From an uncultured Eubacteriales bacterium (lineage in GTDB: Bacteria > Bacillota > Clostridia > TANB77 > CAG-508): a stretch of DNA of 33,718 nt. A program made the translations under genes and the position numbers. A model generated the notes under the pieces. That model ran no database searches. It had not been told where the DNA came from and saw nothing but the letters and a program-made list of their open reading frames with translations. This document shows, one piece after another, positions 30,492 to 33,718 of the stretch. Position 1 is the first letter of the stretch; each line of letters opens with the position of its first letter. Location: the NCBI GenBank assembly GCA_949288095.1, contig CASEIX010000027.1, forward strand, positions 1-33,718, written 5' to 3'.

Positions 30492-31701
30492 AAAATCCAA
30501 TGATATCATTATAAATCTCTATTGCAAATTTATCGGTCATACCAGAAATATAGTAAATAATACATTTGTAAAAATCTTGTTCATTATGAAAATCAAAAAT
30601 AACATCATTTATTAGTTTTAGTTTCTTTCGATTTCCTAAATCATAATAATTTGATAAAAATCCAAGGAAACTATCATAAAGTTTTATAGAAATTTTAGAT
30701 AATCTGTTTTTTAAAGTGGTAATTGTATTTTCTCTATCATAACAAGATTTTAGAGTATCATAAATTTCATTTAAAACCAATTCAAAATATTTAATAGAAG
30801 GTTTTAGTCTATCAGAGAAATAGATATTTCTATAATTAAATTCCTTAATTTTATTTAATAAATCAAAAGCTTCTTCTGAGAAACATAATCCCTTTTCAGG
30901 AGTTGAATTTTTAGCTAAATCACATACTAAGTAATTAATAATGATTGTGTTATTAATTTTCTTTTCAGGTAAATCATAATATAGCAATTTATATAATTCA
31001 TCTAAATGTTCATCAATAATACCTAAACTGATGGCGTCTTCAATATCTCTTCCAATATATGAGATTTTATCAGAAATTTTTACGACACAACCTTCCCAAG
31101 TATATGGTGCATATTGATTAGGTCTAACATAGGTAGTTAAATCAATATATTCTTTTCTAGGTTTTAAACAATTTTCATCAATTTCACCACAATGTGAAAT
31201 AATACCATCTCTAACAGCATATGTTAAATCTAAATTATCTTTATATCGTTCTTTATTTTCTAATAATTCTATTTTATCCACAAATTCTAAACCATTTTTT
31301 TCATGCCAAAAACCATAACCTAAATCTCTTTGAGAGATTGTTGATAAAATTTTTTCTCCTGCATGACCAAAAGGACTATGTCCAATATCATGAGCAACAG
31401 AAATTGCTTTTGTTAATTCTGTATTTAAACCTAAATAACTTGCAATTGTATAACTAATAGATTCCACATGAGAAACATGTTCACTTCTTGTACAAATATG
31501 ATCACTTTCTGGTGAGAAAAATACTTGTGTTTTATGTTTTAATCTTTTATACGCATTTGAATGTGTAATTCTTGTATAATCTCTGTCAAAAACAGAACGA
31601 ATATCACCAGAATTGGTTAGTAAAGGTTTTTTTCGTCTAGATATATTTTCCCAATCTGGATGATGGATATTTGCAGCATAATCTTTAAAAACATTTTCCA
31701 T
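30490..31701 (-). CDS. dgt: Deoxyguanosinetriphosphate triphosphohydrolase-like protein (dNTPase)
   Basis: This protein of 403 residues has the dGTPase signature: VFDRDYTRITHSNAYKRLKHKTQVF, then SEHVSHVESIS with H75 and SVAHDIGHSPFGHAGE with H104-D105 of the HD metal site. It removes the whole triphosphate from a dNTP to give the nucleoside. I start it at 31701, because AAAGGA is directly adjacent to the ATG at 31713 and 12 bases from the next one; both are possible. The length is normal for the family, and dNTPases of this kind can also limit phage replication by depleting dNTPs; whether this one does is unknown. Confidence 0.9.
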   Translation of the reverse strand: MENVFKDYAANIHHPDWENISRRKKPLLTNSGDIRSVFDRDYTRITHSNAYKRLKHKTQVFFSPESDHICTRSEHVSHVESISYTIASYLGLNTELTKAISVAHDIGHSPFGHAGEKILSTISQRDLGYGFWHEKNGLEFVDKIELLENKERYKDNLDLTYAVRDGIISHCGEIDENCLKPRKEYIDLTTYVRPNQYAPYTWEGCVVKISDKISYIGRDIEDAISLGIIDEHLDELYKLLYYDLPEKKINNTIIINYLVCDLAKNSTPEKGLCFSEEAFDLLNKIKEFNYRNIYFSDRLKPSIKYFELVLNEIYDTLKSCYDRENTITTLKNRLSKISIKLYDSFLGFLSNYYDLGNRKKLKLINDVIFDFHNEQDFYKCIIYYISGMTDKFAIEIYNDIIGF

Positions 31702-31876
31702 AATGTAAATCATTCCTTTCTTTATTTAAATAAAATTTATTAAATATGGTTATTTTCTTAAAATCTAAACCTAGTTTATTATAAAAAAATAAAAAAGTCT
31801 ATAAATAGATGAAAATAAAATATTGAAAATAAAAATATGAAATAGTATAATAAAAAAGATTAAAGGAGGGATAGAA

Positions 31877-32008
31877 GTGTTACATGTCATAAAAGACGAT
31901 TTTGATGAAAGTCCAGAAGATATATTAAACTCTATAAATAATATGTTAAAGAAAAAAGAGGAAGAGAAAAAGAAAGAAGAAAATAATAAAGAGGAAGATA
32001 AAAAATAA
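31877..32008 (+). CDS. Small charged protein (43 residues)
   Basis: The frame begins at GTG 31877, with AAAGGAGGG (31862-31870) six bases upstream, and encodes MLHVIKDDFDESPEDILNSI followed by a tail of almost only Lys, Glu, Asp and Asn. The stop at 32008 lies 26 bases before the kinase gene, so both share a transcript. The strong ribosome site argues for a real gene; the family is not recognised. The tail is probably disordered. No promoter is evident. Confidence 0.55.
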   Translation: MLHVIKDDFDESPEDILNSINNMLKKKEEEKKKEENNKEEDKK

Positions 32009-32034
32009 ACAGATAGAAAAAAGGAGTAATAAAC

Positions 32035-32610
32035 ATGGCAAATTCAAAGTTAATTGTAGTAGAAGGTCCACAAGGAGCTGGAAAAACAACGGTAACAGAT
32101 TATTTAAGATATTCATTAAGTTATACAAATCTATATAGATTATGTGGAACTGCAGATAGTTCTGCAGAAGGTAAGAAAAAAGCAGAAGATATGTATATTA
32201 ATTTATTAGAATACATAAAAAAGATGGAAAATAAAAGTATTAATTTAGTATTTGATAGAACATTTTTTACAGAAGAAAATTATTGTAGACTTGGTAAAAA
32301 GGATTATACATTTACAGATGTATATGAAAAATTATTAGAAGAATTTAGTAAATTAGATTTTGAGATATATTATATAACACTATATCTAAAAGATGTAGAG
32401 AAATATCATACAAGATTAGACAGAAAAGATAAAGCAGTGTTTAAGAATTCTAAATTTGAAGCCGAAAACAGTATTAATCAACAAAGCGTATATTTAGAAA
32501 TGGCAGAAGAAATACAAGAAAAATATCCAAGTATTCAAGTAAGAAATATTGCAAATGATAGAGACTTTGAAGAAACAAAGAAAGAATTAAGAGAATTTAT
32601 AGGATATTAA
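32035..32610 (+). CDS. P-loop deoxynucleoside/thymidylate kinase-like protein
   Basis: The 191-residue protein has Walker A GPQGAGKT (11-18) in KLIVVEGPQGAGKTTV, a kinase-type DR motif FDRTFFTEENY, and a LID-like region KDVEKYHTRLDRKDKAVF. It resembles the AAA_28/thymidylate kinase-like and deoxynucleoside kinase families; a (deoxy)nucleoside or nucleotide is the likely acceptor. Its length is near that of dTMP kinases (about 200), but the DRS/DRY motif and lid differ, so it may be a phage-type kinase. It follows the small charged protein gene and precedes the large RNA. A ribosome site AAGGAG lies nine bases upstream of the ATG. Confidence 0.75.
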   Translation: MANSKLIVVEGPQGAGKTTVTDYLRYSLSYTNLYRLCGTADSSAEGKKKAEDMYINLLEYIKKMENKSINLVFDRTFFTEENYCRLGKKDYTFTDVYEKLLEEFSKLDFEIYYITLYLKDVEKYHTRLDRKDKAVFKNSKFEAENSINQQSVYLEMAEEIQEKYPSIQVRNIANDRDFEETKKELREFIGY

Positions 32611-32699
32611 AAAAACGAGAAAAAGAAAGAAAAAAAGAGAAAATCAATGAAATAATAAAAAATAGGATTGCCAGAAACAAAGAAAATCCGTACTTGTTA

Positions 32700-32749
32700 A
32701 AATATGTCAAAAATGAAATTTGTCATATTTCACATGTATACTGTATAAT
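32700..32749 (+). promoter_or_regulatory. Promoter of the large RNA with overlapping dyad
   Basis: TTGTCA (32720-32725), 18 bp, TATAAT (32744-32749) predicts a start near 32756. AAATATG (32700-32706) with CATATTT (32724-32730), and CAAA (32708-32711) with TTTG (32719-32722), make one inverted repeat sharing a centre at 32715 that covers the -35 box. Confidence 0.65.
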
Positions 32750-32755
32750 ATATAT

Positions 32756-33396
32756 CGATGGTGCATTATTCTAGTCATACTCAAGTTTATGAGGGTGGGG
32801 CTAAAAATCCACTAAAGGGCATATCGTTGAAGTTCTTTGAATGTGCGCGAAACGCCAAGTTTGTGTGTGTTCAGGGAGTAAGAAATTCGGGTATTATATA
32901 ATGGCATATATAAGATTCCCTGATTTCGCGGAGGCTTAAATTTATGATAAATATATCTTTTTATACATAATTTAAGAGTAACCTGTGATGCGTGCCAAGA
33001 CACAAAAAGCACAGAGTAGCCTGTCTTGAGTGAATGTATTGGGATTAAATCATTAGTAAAACGTAGTTCTGGCCAAATTAGTTTTACTGTACTTATGAAA
33101 TTTCATTTGCAAAAAAGACTAATAAACTTATCAAGTGTGTTAAGGAAAACTTCTAGAATGTTTGCTTCCATAGAAGCATAGAAGTCTTTGGATTAAGGTA
33201 CAGATTTAAGTGGCAATCTGGTAGCTATAGTTTCTATAGATATTTCCCTTAAACGGAAACGGCAATAGCAGTAATGCTATGTGGGAAATAGAGAAATTCA
33301 ACCAGACCTAAACTGTAAAATTTACTTAGACTTTTGCCATCTCAAATAAAAAATATTAAGAGGAAATCTTGGGAAAACTCAAAATTTCCTCTTTTG
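32756..33396 (+). ncRNA. Large structured non-coding RNA, about 640 nt
   Basis: A consensus-like promoter and a rho-independent terminator enclose about 640 bases without a plausible protein. Many helices are perfect: CGCGAAA (32846) with TTTCGCG (32924), directly enclosing TCAGGGA (32871) with TCCCTGA (32917); CTTAAAT (32935)/ATTTAAG (32970); CAAGACA (32996)/TGTCTTG (33022); AGTAAAAC (33055)/GTTTTACT (33081); ACTTCTA (33149)/TAGAAGT (33179) around TGCTTC/GAAGCA; CAGATT (33201)/AATCTG (33215); TATTTCCC (33241)/GGGAAATA (33283) around ATAGCA/TGCTAT. Base composition is richer in G and C than the flanks. The size and complexity fit the giant RNA classes (OLE, ROOL, GOLLD); I cannot tell which, or whether it is new. 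Group I and II introns, tmRNA and RNase P signatures were not seen. Confidence 0.7.
33358..33396 (+). terminator. Terminator of the large RNA
   Basis: AAGAGGAAAT (33358-33367) pairs perfectly with ATTTCCTCTT (33384-33393), followed by TT. It ends the RNA about 640 bases after its promoter. Confidence 0.75.
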
Positions 33397-33417
33397 AACA
33401 TTAGGGACGTGCCAAAG

Positions 33418-33524
33418 GTTGCCAAAGGGGACGGGTTAAAATGGCAACTTTTATTTATCTTATGTTATATAAATGATTCATTTTTTATTTAAAGTTGCCA
33501 TTTTAACCCGTCCCCTTTGGCAAC
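33418..33524. repeat. 34-bp perfect inverted repeat with REP core (GGGGACGGG)
   Basis: The arms 33418-33451 and 33491-33524 are exact reverse complements over 34 bp, around a 39-base AT-rich centre. Each arm is itself a small hairpin: GTTGCCA and TGGCAAC flank GGGGACGGGTT. A degenerate half copy (AGGGACGTGCCAAAGG) precedes the left arm at 33403. The core GGGGACGGG recurs at 24605. The form is that of paired REP units (BIME-like) or a small MITE moved by a RAYT/IS200-type transposase encoded elsewhere. Confidence 0.75.
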
Positions 33525-33550
33525 TTAAAAAAGAAAGGAAAGAGATAAAA

Positions 33551-33718
33551 TTGAAAGAAAAGACCAAAAAAGCAAAGGGAAAACCGTGTGAGGAAGAAGC
33601 TGAAAAAACAAGACAAGAAATGAAAAAAGCTGTAAGACAAGAAAGTGCAAAAACAGAAAAAGAAAATGAGAAAGAAATAGAAGAAGTAAAAGAAAAAATA
33701 GAACAATCAAAAAGAAAA
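33551..33718 (+). CDS. Lys/Glu-rich protein, N-terminal part (runs off the window)
   Basis: A TTG at 33551 with AAGGAAAGAG about six bases upstream opens a frame without stop to the window end (56 codons): KEKTKKAKGKPCEEEAEKTR... then nearly pure Lys, Glu, Gln and Ala. It is helical and probably coiled coil. No family is recognisable from this part. The low complexity makes the call uncertain, as such sequence is open by chance on several frames. Confidence 0.35.
   Translation, partial: MKEKTKKAKGKPCEEEAEKTRQEMKKAVRQESAKTEKENEKEIEEVKEKIEQSKRK

Noticed and set aside
32812..33012. 66-residue minus-strand frame in the large RNA
   Set aside because: No ribosome site; the region is explained by nested helices of the plus-strand RNA.
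32756..33396. tmRNA, RNase P, group I or group II intron
   Set aside because: No tRNA-like ends or CCA, no conserved RNase P core, no group I P/Q/R/S boxes and no group II domain V were seen.
33503..33710. Two minus-strand frames rich in Phe and Leu at the window end
   Set aside because: They are the reverse complement of a Lys/Glu-rich stretch and partly of the REP repeat; open by composition.

Overview
The window comes from a very AT-rich, low-GC Firmicute, most likely an uncultured gut or rumen Clostridia. The evidence is the A/T-rich codon use, strong AGGAGG-type ribosome binding sites, rho-independent terminators after most transcription units, a Spo0A-type response regulator, an AgrC-like GHKL kinase, TnpV and Rpn proteins. 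The species cannot be read from the sequence.

Region 1 (1-10.6 kb) is an accessory, probably mobilizable block. It starts with the C-terminal half of a DnaC/IstB-type ATPase, a ParB-like protein, a hairpin-rich stretch that could be oriT, and a MobA/VirD2-type relaxase. Then comes cargo that reads as a defence island. First is a four-gene cassette: a MazG-type NTP pyrophosphohydrolase, a protein I read as a possible ADP-ribosyltransferase, a PD-(D/E)XK nuclease-SF1 helicase (DUF2075) and a small Cys-rich protein. Next is a Cas2-like protein with a tiny Lys/Ser-rich partner and no CRISPR array. Between it and the following operon lies a candidate ~70-nt small RNA. The block ends with an AAA ATPase/subtilisin pair matching the IetAS anti-phage system behind a consensus promoter with a 45-bp palindrome, then a small hypothetical gene and tnpV. 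A decayed gene remnant (10568-10841) marks the join to the chromosome.

Region 2 (10.9-13.9 kb) is the conserved comM-dprA-yraN cluster on the minus strand. dprA is broken: its start codon reads ATA and there are two +1 frameshifts, while comM and yraN are intact.

Region 3 (14.3-25.6 kb) holds surface proteins (a beta-propeller protein, a DUF4190 protein, a YHYH/Big_2 protein), a minus-strand operon (pyrophosphatase-VOC fusion, methyltransferase, double GNAT), and an eight-gene plus-strand operon of small hydrolases and nucleotide enzymes (DUF84 NTPase, DUF1653, deoxyribosyltransferase-like, two HD proteins, Nudix, LMW phosphatase, YgjP peptidase). A REP-like palindrome and a TIGR01212 radical SAM gene follow.

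Region 4 (25.6-33.7 kb) carries regulators: an XRE repressor-like protein, a Spo0A-like response regulator, and an orphan AgrC-like kinase preceded by a free-standing 16-codon Trp-rich peptide gene. It also has an Rpn nuclease, a dGTPase, a P-loop nucleoside kinase, and a promoter-to-terminator unit of about 640 nt with no protein but many nested helices, a large structured RNA. A 34-bp perfect inverted repeat with the GGGGACGGG core and a partial Lys/Glu-rich gene close the window.
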